Assembly (NCBI GenBank): GCA_030433335.1
Contig: JAUILL010000026.1
Span: 1-50,501 of the forward strand
Source of the DNA: Alphaproteobacteria bacterium
GTDB lineage: Bacteria > Pseudomonadota > Alphaproteobacteria > Rhodobacterales > Rhodobacteraceae
Direction: 5' to 3'
DNA length: 50,501 nucleotides
Shown: positions 33,495 through 42,014 of the stretch, piece after piece
Position numbering within the stretch: position 1 is the first letter of the stretch
How the letters are laid out: each line of letters opens with the position of its first letter
The notes under the pieces: generated by a model
Told to the model about the DNA's origin: nothing
The model's input: only the letters and a program-made list of their open reading frames with translations
The model's database searches: none
Made by a program: the position numbers and the translations under genes

Positions 33495-34486
33495 CCGTCA
33501 TTCTAGACGCGCTGCCCCCCGTCACCGAAGCGCAGGTCGACGCCATCCTAGCAGCGCCCCGCACGTCAGAGGCGCACTGCGCGCTCTTGGCAGAACTGAA
33601 CTGCATGAACGCGGTTCAAGTCGGGGGTGCGGGCACCGGACCTGTGCCAGCAGCGCCGCGTATCATCGCATGGAATGTGGAGCGCTGTCTTTTCCCCGAG
33701 GAAACCGCAGCTGTAGCCGCCGCGCATGGCGCAGACATCGTGCTGTTGTCCGAAGTCGACTGCGGCATGGCCCGCACCCAGCAGCGCCACACCACCGCGG
33801 ATATGGCTAAGGCTCTGGGGATGCACTACGCCTTTGGCGTCGAGTTCTTTGAACTCGGCTTGGGCAGTCCGACGGAACTGGAATTCTGCAAGGATGACCA
33901 CAACGCGCTGGGGTGGCACGGCAATGCGATCTTGTCGCGTGCGCCTTTCACGAAGGTCGCAATGCTGCGCCTCGACGATCACGGACACTGGTTCTGTCCC
34001 GAATTCGGCGCAGATCCCGGACAGCCACGGGTCGGTGGACGCATGGCATTGTTGGCCGAGGTGATGACAGATGACGGCCCGCTTTGCGTCGTCTCGACTC
34101 ATCTCGAGAGCAACTCCGGAGCGGCGCACCGGGACGCGCAGCTTAAACTCTTGCTCGATGAAATTGACCGTTTTGCACCGGACATACCGGTCGTGATTGG
34201 CGGTGACCTCAACACCGGCAACCACATCCCGCCGAAGTTTGACTGGCGCGACGAGACGCTTTTTGCTCTGGCTGAAGGGCGCGGCTATTCGTGGGATGGG
34301 ACGCCCGAAGGGATGACGACGCGCCCCAGTCTGATCACGCGGCACCCTGATCGGCAGATGAAATTGGACTGGTTTGCAACCAGAGGCGTGATCCCCCGCG
34401 AGAGCCAACTGATCCCGTCGGACCAGACCGGAACAGTTCTGTCCGATCACGACGCGGTGCTGTGCCGACTTTATCGCGCAGAGTAG
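33491..34486 (+). CDS. Endonuclease/exonuclease/phosphatase-fold protein at the end of the Ugp-like operon
   Basis: A 331-residue EEP-superfamily (DNase I-like) enzyme. Catalytic motifs are visible: [17 protein letters not shown] (metal-binding Glu), [21 protein letters not shown] (Asp and Asn) and the terminal LSDHDAVL (Asp-His). It has no signal peptide, so it acts in the cytoplasm. The GTG start at 33491 overlaps the UgpC-like stop. The position is normally filled by UgpQ, a glycerophosphodiester phosphodiesterase of unrelated fold. By analogy this enzyme may hydrolyse an imported phosphodiester or phosphate ester. The substrate is not known; this is inference from context. Confidence 0.87.
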   Translation: MTVILDALPPVTEAQVDAILAAPRTSEAHCALLAELNCMNAVQVGGAGTGPVPAAPRIIAWNVERCLFPEETAAVAAAHGADIVLLSEVDCGMARTQQRHTTADMAKALGMHYAFGVEFFELGLGSPTELEFCKDDHNALGWHGNAILSRAPFTKVAMLRLDDHGHWFCPEFGADPGQPRVGGRMALLAEVMTDDGPLCVVSTHLESNSGAAHRDAQLKLLLDEIDRFAPDIPVVIGGDLNTGNHIPPKFDWRDETLFALAEGRGYSWDGTPEGMTTRPSLITRHPDRQMKLDWFATRGVIPRESQLIPSDQTGTVLSDHDAVLCRLYRAE

Positions 34487-34495
34487 GCCGTCCGT

Positions 34496-35020
34496 TTAGT
34501 GCGGTGGGATTTGATCAGGGTCTTGCCGCGCATCCAGACGCAACTGCAAGAAAGCCAGATCCAGCCAGCGTCCAAACTTTGTCCCGACCTCTGGCATGAA
34601 CCCGACCTGCGAGAAGCCAAGCGCCTCGTGCAGTTTGATAGACCCTGTGTTGCCAGCCTCGATGCCGGCGACCATCACATGTTTTCCCAATGCCTTAGCG
34701 GCGTCGATCAAGGCCAGCATCAGGCTCTTGCCCGTGCCGGCACCACGTCTGTCGTGCCGCACATAAACCGAGTGTTCAACCGTGTGCCGATAGCCATCGA
34801 ATGCCCGCCAGTCCCCAAAAGAGGCGTAACCGATAACCTCATCCTCCGACTCGGCCACGAGCACGGGATAGTTCGATTTCTGACGGTCCGAGAGCCAGGC
34901 CAAGCGGTTCTCAACATCAACAAGTTTGTCGTTCCAAATCGCTGTCGTGTTGGCGACCGCGTGATTGTAAATCTCGGTAATCGCAGGAATGTCGTCTGCA
35001 GTGGCCTGGCGAATGTGCAT
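34496..35020 (-). CDS. GNAT N-acetyltransferase, phosphinothricin acetyltransferase-like
   Basis: A 174-residue GNAT enzyme. The opening IRQATADDIPAITEIYNHAV and the acetyl-CoA loop VRHDRRGAGTGKSL, then VAGIEAGNTGSIKLHEALGF, are typical of the Pat/YncA group, which acetylate methionine sulfoximine, phosphinothricin or related amino acid analogues. Convergent with the EEP gene, 9 bp apart. Confidence 0.9.
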   Translation of the reverse strand: MHIRQATADDIPAITEIYNHAVANTTAIWNDKLVDVENRLAWLSDRQKSNYPVLVAESEDEVIGYASFGDWRAFDGYRHTVEHSVYVRHDRRGAGTGKSLMLALIDAAKALGKHVMVAGIEAGNTGSIKLHEALGFSQVGFMPEVGTKFGRWLDLAFLQLRLDARQDPDQIPPH

Positions 35021-35059
35021 CAGCGGACTCCGATAAGATGCTTGAACAGGGAAAGGGAG

Positions 35060-36010
35060 TTAGAGTTCCCGGATGGGCGTGCCTGCGAGGAAATGTTCGA
35101 TCGCCTCGACCGTATCCTGATAGAACAGCCGCCATGTGTCCTCTGTGACATAGCCCAGATGCGGCGTCAGCAGGAGGCGATCGCCGAACTCTTCCATTGC
35201 GGCGCGCCACGGGTCCTCGGGGCCAAGTGGTTCCACTTCGAAGACATCGATCCCCGCGCTGTGCGGCTTGCCTTGCCGCATCCCTTCGAAGAGTGCTGTC
35301 CGATCGACAAGACCCGCACGGGAGGTATTCAGGAAGATGGCATCATCAGGCAATGCCGCAAAAACAGAGGCGCCGATCAGGCCCTTTGTGCGGTCAGACA
35401 GCACCATGTGAGTGGTCAAGACGTCCGACCCTGCCGCAAGCTCCTCGGGCGTAGGTGCAAAGGAGACGCCAGCCTCTGCCGCGCGCTCGGGGGTTAGGTT
35501 TGGTGACCACGCAGTCACCGACATACCGAATGCCTGACCCAACGCCGCGACTTGCTTGCCGATATTGCCAAGACCAATAATCCCAAGGGATTGACCAGCA
35601 AGATCACGCCCCGGCATGCCTTGCCATTCACCCTTCGCAAGCCGCTGGGTCTCGGGGACGATCCGCCGTGTCAGGCAGAGCAATAGCGTCAGAGTCAGTT
35701 CTGATGTCGTCGTTTTTCTTGATCGTGTTCCGCACACTGTGATGCCACGCGCCTTGGCCGCGGCGGTGTCGATCGACAGGTTTCGCGGGCCGGTGGTCAC
35801 GATCAACTTCAGCGCAGGCAGGGCGTTGATGAGATCGGCAGGAAAGGGTGTCCGTTCGCGCATCAGGCATACGATGTCGAACTCTGCCAGGGTCGCGGGA
35901 AGGTCGTTGATCGGGCTGTCGAACACAGTGACTTCTGCGTCGATCCCGCTCCAATCCGCCATCGTCAGCGCCACATTGGCGTAATCATCGAGTACTGCAA
36001 TCCTGAGCAT
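35060..36010 (-). CDS. D-2-hydroxyacid dehydrogenase family protein
   Basis: A 316-residue NAD(P)-dependent D-2-hydroxyacid dehydrogenase. It has the Rossmann motif GLGNIGKQVA and the catalytic triad in NTSRAGLVD (Arg), FEVEPL (Glu) and LTPHLGYVT (His). It resembles phosphoglycerate- or glyoxylate/hydroxypyruvate-type enzymes; the exact substrate is not readable. ATG 36010 is used, behind AAGGAAAG; the frame extends 35 codons upstream without support. Confidence 0.9.
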   Translation of the reverse strand: MLRIAVLDDYANVALTMADWSGIDAEVTVFDSPINDLPATLAEFDIVCLMRERTPFPADLINALPALKLIVTTGPRNLSIDTAAAKARGITVCGTRSRKTTTSELTLTLLLCLTRRIVPETQRLAKGEWQGMPGRDLAGQSLGIIGLGNIGKQVAALGQAFGMSVTAWSPNLTPERAAEAGVSFAPTPEELAAGSDVLTTHMVLSDRTKGLIGASVFAALPDDAIFLNTSRAGLVDRTALFEGMRQGKPHSAGIDVFEVEPLGPEDPWRAAMEEFGDRLLLTPHLGYVTEDTWRLFYQDTVEAIEHFLAGTPIREL

Positions 36011-36157
36011 TCTGCGCTTTCCTTTGCCTTGGTGATAGGCAACAGGATTGCTGGTGGCTGCGCAAGCGCGAAGTGATAGTCCCACAAACGCGTCGGGCGC
36101 AAACCGGTCGACCAAGTTCGCGCCCTGCGTTAGGAAATCACCGATAGGTGTTCGCCG

Positions 36158-37417
36158 TTATGCTGCCTTGCGGCGGCGGGGACGGCGACGTTTCTGCGCT
36201 GCCGGCTTGTCAGTCGATTGCTTGGGTGCGTTCTGGCGGCCACGGTTGCGGTTCGCACCGGGCTTGGAGCCCTTGGGGACCGGACCACTGGGGCGTGTGC
36301 CGCTCGCAACAGGCAGCTCGATTTTCATCAGCTTTTCTACCTGCCGCAGAAGATCCGCTTCTTCGGGCGCGCAGAATGCAATGCCTTCGCCCTCGCGGCC
36401 CGCGCGGGCGGTTCGGCCGATCCGGTGGACATAGTTATCAGCCACCTCGGGCAGGTCGTAGTTGATCACATAGGCAACGCCGGGGATGTCGATGCCACGG
36501 GCCGCGACATCGGTGGCGACAAGAATGGTGATCTCGCCCTCGCGGAAGGCTTTGATCGCGCGGTCGCGCTGGCCTTGGCTCTTGTTGCCGTGGATCGAGG
36601 CGGCGTTGTAGCCGTCTGCCACCAGACCCTTCATCAGCTTCTCTGCACCGTGCTTGGTGCGCGAGAAGACGAGGGTCAGCGCGTCGAGGTCATTCGACAG
36701 AATCTCGCGCAGTTTCTTGGGTTTTTCGGCTTTGGTCAGGAAGTGCACCGACTGGGTGATCTTGTCCGCAGCTTTGCCAGGGCGGGCCACCTGCACCTTT
36801 TCGGGGTTGTTCAGGTAGGCGTCCGATAGTTCTTCGATCTGCTTGGGCATGGTTGCCGAGAACAGCATGGTTTGGCGCGGAGTGCCCAAAGCCGGAGCGA
36901 TCTTGCGCAGAGCATGGATGAACCCCAGGTCCAGCATCTGGTCCGCTTCGTCCAGAACCAGATGGCGGACAGTGCCCAGATCAATCGCGCCGCGATCCAT
37001 CAGGTCAATCAGACGACCGGGCGTGGCGACAAGGATGTCGGTGCCCCGTGCCAGCGCGTTGATCTGGCGGTTGATCGACTGGCCACCTACGACGGTGACG
37101 ATCCGCACCCGGGTGCCTTCGGTCAGCAGGCGCAGGTTGTCGGCGATCTGGTTCACCAACTCACGGGTCGGCGCAAGGATCAGGGATTTAGAGGTTTTCG
37201 GCGCGGGCTTTCCGGGCTGCGCCATCAGCGCATCGATCAGGGGCAGGCCAAATGCCATGGTTTTGCCCGTGCCGGTCTGCGCGAGGCCCATGATATCGCG
37301 ACCTTCGAGAGCCAACGGAATGGCTTTCTGCTGGATTGGGGTCGGGGTCGAGAATTTTGCGCTCGCAAGCGCGTCAAGCAGCTTGGCAGAGAGGCCAAGC
37401 GAAGCGAAATCGGTCAA
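36158..37417 (-). CDS. rhlE: RhlE-like DEAD-box RNA helicase
   Basis: A 419-residue ATP-dependent RNA helicase with all core motifs: AQTGTGKT, PTRELVNQ, TPGR, DEAD, SAT, TLVFSRTKHG, ARGIDIPGV and HRIGRTARAG. A basic C-terminal tail (about residues 380-419, many Lys, Arg and Pro) likely helps RNA binding. Such helicases act in ribosome assembly and cold adaptation; a cold-shock protein gene lies just upstream on the same strand. Confidence 0.93.
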   Translation of the reverse strand: MTDFASLGLSAKLLDALASAKFSTPTPIQQKAIPLALEGRDIMGLAQTGTGKTMAFGLPLIDALMAQPGKPAPKTSKSLILAPTRELVNQIADNLRLLTEGTRVRIVTVVGGQSINRQINALARGTDILVATPGRLIDLMDRGAIDLGTVRHLVLDEADQMLDLGFIHALRKIAPALGTPRQTMLFSATMPKQIEELSDAYLNNPEKVQVARPGKAADKITQSVHFLTKAEKPKKLREILSNDLDALTLVFSRTKHGAEKLMKGLVADGYNAASIHGNKSQGQRDRAIKAFREGEITILVATDVAARGIDIPGVAYVINYDLPEVADNYVHRIGRTARAGREGEGIAFCAPEEADLLRQVEKLMKIELPVASGTRPSGPVPKGSKPGANRNRGRQNAPKQSTDKPAAQKRRRPRRRKAA

Positions 37418-37771
37418 AAGACGTCCTTTTCAGCCGGTGCCATTGGGGCAGAGTCCGGCATATCAAAGCAGTGGCCGCATCATGCGGTCCTGCGAGGGTC
37501 TGGTCGGCCTCGGGACGGGCAGGCGACTCCTGCGTGGTCTGGCCGGTGCATCAGGAACCCTGCGTGATGGGGAACTTGTAGTGGTTTACGCTGGTGCGTC
37601 CCGTCTTGGGGTCGCGGCTTGCTCACGCGGCAGCGCAGCGTAGACTGCTAGATGGGGCCAATTACCCCGTGCGTCAAGAACCATATCGAATAGGTCCCAA
37701 AAACGCGAAGGTGCGCAGGAAACCCGCGCACCACATGCTTGATCACATCTGGCGCAAAGCCAGAGCGTGAA
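37418..37771. other. Intergenic stretch between csp and rhlE-like genes
   Basis: This 354-bp region holds the promoter and leader of the rhlE-like gene and, at its right end, the terminator of the cold-shock gene (37697-37732). No gene was seen; open frames here are extensions of frames complementary to the helicase. Confidence 0.4.
37697..37732 (-). terminator. Terminator of the cold-shock gene
   Basis: On the minus strand GGTGCGC (37732-37726) pairs with GCGCACC (37716-37710), followed by TTCGCGTTTTT. Confidence 0.7.
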
Positions 37772-37978
37772 TCAGGCCAGCTCGAGGTTGGTTGCCGACT
37801 GGCGACCGTCACGACCTGCTTCGATTTCGAAGGATACAGCCTGACCGTCGTTCAGCTGGCGGATGCCTGCGCGCTCGACTGCCGAGATGTGAACGAAAAT
37901 GTCCTTACCGCCGTCTTCGGGTGCGATGAAGCCATAGCCTTTGGTCTGGTTGAACCATTTCACGGTACCTTTGGTCAT
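37772..37978 (-). CDS. Cold-shock domain protein
   Basis: A 68-residue single CSD protein, [18 protein letters not shown] at the start, with RNP1 (KGYGFI) and RNP2 (DIFVHI). It binds single-stranded RNA or DNA and acts as an RNA chaperone. GGAGA precedes ATG 37978. The gene has its own terminator and lies upstream of an RNA helicase in the same direction. Confidence 0.95.
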   Translation of the reverse strand: MTKGTVKWFNQTKGYGFIAPEDGGKDIFVHISAVERAGIRQLNDGQAVSFEIEAGRDGRQSATNLELA

Positions 37979-38306
37979 CGTGAAGTCTCCTAAATTTGAT
38001 GCCACCCGCAACATGCGATGGCCCGGCTCAAGGTCGTCGTAGGAACAACTGAGGCCGATAGGAAACAGAAGGTCGTAGAAGATGCTTAGCACTGGAAACA
38101 ATAGTGCTAGGGTCGCAGATTTTCAAGTGCCATTCCCGTGATGCCTTTCCTTCTTGCGCGCGTTGCCGAATGTCCTTGGCGATCCGATCACACTCTTGTG
38201 CTTCGGCTTGTTTCAGCGTTTCTTGGCGGTAGTTTGGACTTCTGGAATCATCTAAATCGGGGTGGTTTTGCCGCCTCGGTCGAGCAAGCAAAATAAGGTG
38301 AGATAT

Positions 38307-38612
38307 ATGGTTTCCAAAACCTGGCGGGTTGCGCCCTTTCTGATGCTGGCACTGAGCGCATGCGCCACAGCCCCCACGACGACCGAAGAGGGGTATATCA
38401 CCGAGTTGCCCGAGGAAGTGTTGGCACTGGCCGCACCCTATCAGAACCTGAGCGCCGTGCGCCTGAACCCAGATGACGGCTGCTATTGGTACCTGCATTC
38501 GAACGCAGTCGAAGACACCTTGCTGCCCCTGCGTACCGCTGGCGGGAACCCGATCTGTACGCGCGTGGCCGAAGCGCCCGTAGAGGCAGAGCTGGAAGTT
38601 GCCGCACAATAA
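38307..38612 (+). CDS. Small predicted lipoprotein, about 101 aa
   Basis: The N-terminus (VAPFLMLALSAC, lipobox LSAC with Cys about residue 19) predicts a lipoprotein anchored in the outer or inner membrane. The mature part of about 80 residues has a two-Cys pattern (DDGCYWY and NPICTR) that could form a disulfide. Function unknown. AAGGTGAG precedes ATG 38307 and an intrinsic terminator follows. Confidence 0.8.
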   Translation: MVSKTWRVAPFLMLALSACATAPTTTEEGYITELPEEVLALAAPYQNLSAVRLNPDDGCYWYLHSNAVEDTLLPLRTAGGNPICTRVAEAPVEAELEVAAQ

Positions 38613-38618
38613 AATAAG

Positions 38619-38650
38619 GGCGTCAGGCCGATATGGTCTGACGCCTCTTT
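38619..38650 (+). terminator. Terminator after the small lipoprotein gene
   Basis: GGCGTCAGGCC (38619-38629) pairs with GGTCTGACGCC (38635-38645), one G-T wobble, followed by TCTTT. It may also serve the convergent L,D-transpeptidase gene. Confidence 0.85.
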
Positions 38651-38654
38651 GAAT

Positions 38655-39320
38655 TTAGCTGGTCGCCGTGATGCGATCTTCGGGGGCGTAGAGATAAGCT
38701 GTCACGCCCGGATTGACCTCTTCATACAGATCAATGATGTGCGCCATGATCATGCGTACGCACCCAGAGCTCGCGCGGCCGCCGACCGAATTCGAGTGGG
38801 GTGTGCCGTGGATACGCAAGTACGTGTCGCGGTTTCCTTGGAAGAGATAGAGTGCGCGCGATCCCAGCGGGTTGTTCGGGCCGCCGGGCATGCCGTCTGC
38901 GTGCTGCGCATAAATATCGGGATCACGCTCGATCATCGCGGGGGTCGGGGTCCAACCCGGCCACTTGGTCTTGCGGCGGATGGTGTAGGTGCCAGCCTCG
39001 TAGAGGTTGCCACGGGCAATCGCCACGCCATACCGCATTGCGGTGCCATCACCGCGCACATGATAGAGGTAGCGTGCAACAGCATCCACGTGGATGTCGC
39101 CGGGCGTCAGACCAGTCTTTGCCTCGACCAGACGGGGCAGGAAGCGCGGCTGCAGTCCCCATGGGTTAGATGTGGCGGGATCATACGCGGGCGGCGTGAC
39201 AAGGGCATCCCACTCGTCCCAGCGGGTCTGGTCACTGATATAGGCCGCAAAGGCAGGGCTCGCGATCGGCGCTGAAAAGAGCGCTGCGGAGGTCTGGATG
39301 AAATGGCGTCTGGTCAACAT
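38655..39320 (-). CDS. L,D-transpeptidase (YkuD domain)
   Basis: A 221-residue exported protein. The N-terminus MLTRRHFIQTSAALFSAP is a Tat-like signal (RRHFIQ). The YkuD domain ends with the catalytic HGTPHSNSVGGRASSGCVRM (His and nucleophilic Cys). It forms 3-3 cross-links or attaches proteins to peptidoglycan in the periplasm. Stand-alone gene. Confidence 0.93.
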   Translation of the reverse strand: MLTRRHFIQTSAALFSAPIASPAFAAYISDQTRWDEWDALVTPPAYDPATSNPWGLQPRFLPRLVEAKTGLTPGDIHVDAVARYLYHVRGDGTAMRYGVAIARGNLYEAGTYTIRRKTKWPGWTPTPAMIERDPDIYAQHADGMPGGPNNPLGSRALYLFQGNRDTYLRIHGTPHSNSVGGRASSGCVRMIMAHIIDLYEEVNPGVTAYLYAPEDRITATS

Positions 39321-39475
39321 AAAGCTGCTCTCCTTCTTCGCATTACTAACGCCCTTGCCTGAAGGGCGACGTCAAGGGATGGAACTCTGCCAAACGCGGT
39401 TTAGCCCCATAAAATTGCCGTGTGCGGGCGATTGAATTCCGATCTGTTGAAGAATGGCATCAGATTATGCAGGTT

Positions 39476-40678
39476 TCACACCTGCACAGCGATCAACGGA
39501 TCATGACGATATCGTCTCAGCATCAGGAGGCCAGCGATCCCCAAACCGATTAAGCCGAGCGAGAACAAGAAGAAGGCGGCCTTCAGGCCGTACAGGTCGC
39601 TGAGGTATCCCACCAAAATGGTTGGCAAGGAATTGGATAGATACCCAGCGACATAGAAGCGCGAGATGTAAACTTCGCGGGTGGCAGGTGTGGCCGCTTT
39701 GTTTGCTAGCCCCAAAGCGCCGACAAAGGCCGCGCCGTAGAAGAAGCCGCAGATCGGCATAAGGCCGAGCATTACAAAGCCAAGGCCGTTAGGCTCTGCA
39801 AGGATCAGTGCCACCTGTGCCAGCACCATCCCGCCAAGTCCGACACCGATGGCGCGTTCGACAGGGTACTTTCCCCAAACAAACTGGCCGATCCCAGCGA
39901 AAAGCTGAAAGACTGCAGGGACCAGTCCAGCCAGCGCCACCGAAGGCAGGACATAGACAGAAAGACCCAGATCCGTGCCAAGAGCCATCAGGATCGACCC
40001 CAGCATCCACGCCACGCAAACCCCCAGACAAGCCAGAACGAAAAGAGGCATATTCACGCGGCTGTCGCGCGTCTGCTCCTGCGTTGCTTCGTCCGGTGTT
40101 TCTTTGGGCGGCCAGTAACAGACGCAGAGACCGGCAAAGGCGAGCGCCGACAATATGACGATCACGATGAAGGGCGTAACTGTCGGCGCCAAATCCATCG
40201 AAATGGCCAGAGAACTCAGAATCGGGCCGCCTGTTGCACCACCCGTGAACGCGAGCGTTGCGGTCACAGCGGCCACTCTGCGCATCTCTGTCGGATAGAT
40301 CGCGAACAGCGCCGAGGAGGCCATGCCTGTGATTGCTCCGGTCCCGAACCCGTTCAGGAACCGGCCGATCAGAAGCGTCGGGAGGCTGTGGGCAAAAGCG
40401 AACATGATGGCGCCAAGCGCCGTGATTACCAGACCGGGCAGGATGATCAGCCGGAGGTCTTCTACCTTTGGCCCAAGCCTTCCGCCGACAAAGAGAGCCA
40501 GCAACGTTCCGGCGGCATAGATCGAGAAAATCGCGGTTCCCATGACCTTTTCCAGATGCATGGTCTCGAGATAATGAGGGTAGAGCGGACTGGGGGCAGT
40601 ACTGCCCAATAGGGCAGAGAAGATCGCAAGTGCCAAAGCGGCACGAGCCAGACGGGTCTTGGACAATTCTTTGGGCAT
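39476..40678 (-). CDS. MFS transporter
   Basis: A 400-residue 12-helix major facilitator with GGRLGPKVEDLR and FLNGFGTGAITGMASSALFAIYP in the N-terminal half. It resembles drug or metabolite efflux MFS proteins; the substrate is not readable. Start uncertain: ATG 40678 gives a typical short cytoplasmic N-terminus, but ATG 40735 behind CAGG would add 19 residues. Stand-alone gene. Confidence 0.85.
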   Translation of the reverse strand: MPKELSKTRLARAALALAIFSALLGSTAPSPLYPHYLETMHLEKVMGTAIFSIYAAGTLLALFVGGRLGPKVEDLRLIILPGLVITALGAIMFAFAHSLPTLLIGRFLNGFGTGAITGMASSALFAIYPTEMRRVAAVTATLAFTGGATGGPILSSLAISMDLAPTVTPFIVIVILSALAFAGLCVCYWPPKETPDEATQEQTRDSRVNMPLFVLACLGVCVAWMLGSILMALGTDLGLSVYVLPSVALAGLVPAVFQLFAGIGQFVWGKYPVERAIGVGLGGMVLAQVALILAEPNGLGFVMLGLMPICGFFYGAAFVGALGLANKAATPATREVYISRFYVAGYLSNSLPTILVGYLSDLYGLKAAFFLFSLGLIGLGIAGLLMLRRYRHDPLIAVQV

Positions 40679-40860
40679 GAAGGCTTTCAAAATACGGCGT
40701 GCGGGGAATTGATCCGTCAGGCCGAATAGCCCCATCTGCACTACCTGTTCAGCTTAGAAGCTTGCCGTTGCCTCAAGCAATGTCACGCCCTTGAAAAAGG
40801 GGAGTTCTCATCAAGATGTGAACATGGCGGCCGGAGTCGTCGCCACCGAAATCATCGCGA

Positions 40861-41553
40861 TTAAAGCGGCATGTCGGGGATGAAGACCGAGACGACCAGA
40901 TCCCCATCTTGGTTGATCGCAGCGGTTGCATCACCATGCAGGACGGCGGCCGTGATCTTGACTTTGAATGCCAGCGGTGGCCGCATTTGGGTCCGGTCCC
41001 CTTGGTCGAATTTCAGCGGCTGGAAAAAGCGGTCCACATTGGTCGCACGGACTTGGGTTGTTTTGGTGCGGCCAAAAATCTCGACCCCGCCGGTTTCAGT
41101 CAGGTGGCGCGTTTCGATCACGCAGGTCTGCGGGTCTGAAGAGACCAATTGCAGACTACGATCCAGCGCCACATAGAGTTCCTTGAGCTTTTGCAGATCA
41201 GTGTAGGCTGGGCCGTTGCTGACAAATTCAGTTCTGGACAGCAGGCCGATGGATTTGACCATCTCTTCGAGATCACCCAGCGCCTCGGGATTGTTGTACT
41301 CCAGAGCGCGTCGCATGCACGTGGTCAGATTGCCCAACAGGTCTTGGCCACGCTGAGAGGACTCGATGATCTTGGCCGACCATTCTGCGGCAGCATTTGG
41401 GTCTTGCTTGGACTCTTCCAGCAACAGGCTTGCGAACCCGTTGGCGTGGCGCAGCGAGGCGGACACGTCGTGATGCAAAGCGCTGATGAAGATAGAAATG
41501 CTATCGATCAAGGCTTGGGAAACCACCTGCGCATTTCTTTGATCTGAGCCCAT
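40861..41553 (-). CDS. HisKA-like protein without ATPase motifs (candidate phosphotransferase)
   Basis: A 230-residue protein. Residues about 25-80 read as a HisKA dimerisation helix pair: ALHHDVSASLRHANGFASLL matches the H-box of phytochrome-type kinases (His28, followed by Asp). No N box, G1 or G2 box is present, so it is not a kinase. The C-terminal about 130 residues are a beta-rich domain unlike known HATPase, possibly degenerate. It is the last gene after an Rcp1-like receiver and a large kinase. By analogy to Spo0B or ChpT, it may accept phosphate from the receiver. AGGAAC precedes ATG 41553, 11 bp after the receiver stop. Confidence 0.7.
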   Translation of the reverse strand: MGSDQRNAQVVSQALIDSISIFISALHHDVSASLRHANGFASLLLEESKQDPNAAAEWSAKIIESSQRGQDLLGNLTTCMRRALEYNNPEALGDLEEMVKSIGLLSRTEFVSNGPAYTDLQKLKELYVALDRSLQLVSSDPQTCVIETRHLTETGGVEIFGRTKTTQVRATNVDRFFQPLKFDQGDRTQMRPPLAFKVKITAAVLHGDATAAINQDGDLVVSVFIPDMPL

Positions 41554-41564
41554 CGCAGTTCCTA

Positions 41565-42014
41565 TCAGGTCTTTTGAAGTTTCGGGGGGAGGGCCACAAC
41601 GTTCAGCCAGAAATTCTCGATTTGCTGCACAACCTTCACAAATGCCGAAGCATTCAGGGGTTTGGAGACAAAGCAATTTGCGCTCAGGCTGTAGCTTTTC
41701 AGGCGGTCTTCATCGGACTCCGAACTGGTGAGTACCACCACGGGAATCGTTTTCAAATCCGGAGTGTCTTTTAGCTCCTGCAGCACTTCGTAGCCGTCAG
41801 TGGAGGGCAGGTTCAAATCCAACAGGATCAGGTCGGGGCGCTCGGCCTCTTCGTTCCCATTGCGCCGGTACAAGATATCCAGCGCCTCGTCGCCATCTCG
41901 TGCGATCAAAAGCGTGTTGGCGAGCTTGATTTCCTTCATCGCGGCTTTGGTCAAAACAATGTCACCTTCGTTATCCTCGACCAGAAGGATAACGATAGAA
42001 TTTGCACCATTCAT
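41565..42014 (-). CDS. Rcp1-like single-domain response regulator
   Basis: A 149-residue receiver-only protein: acidic VEDNEGD at the start, phospho-acceptor Asp66 in LILLDLNLP, Thr/Ser in VVLTSS and Lys118 in VSKPL. This is the Rcp1 type that pairs with phytochrome-like kinases. The start overlaps the kinase stop as ATGA. It has no output domain, so phosphate is likely passed on. Confidence 0.93.
   Translation of the reverse strand: MNGANSIVILLVEDNEGDIVLTKAAMKEIKLANTLLIARDGDEALDILYRRNGNEEAERPDLILLDLNLPSTDGYEVLQELKDTPDLKTIPVVVLTSSESDEDRLKSYSLSANCFVSKPLNASAFVKVVQQIENFWLNVVALPPKLQKT

Noticed and set aside
34499..35497. 332-codon plus-strand frame opposite the acetyltransferase and dehydrogenase genes
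   Set aside because: Spans two well-supported minus-strand genes and the gap between them, with no recognisable sequence.
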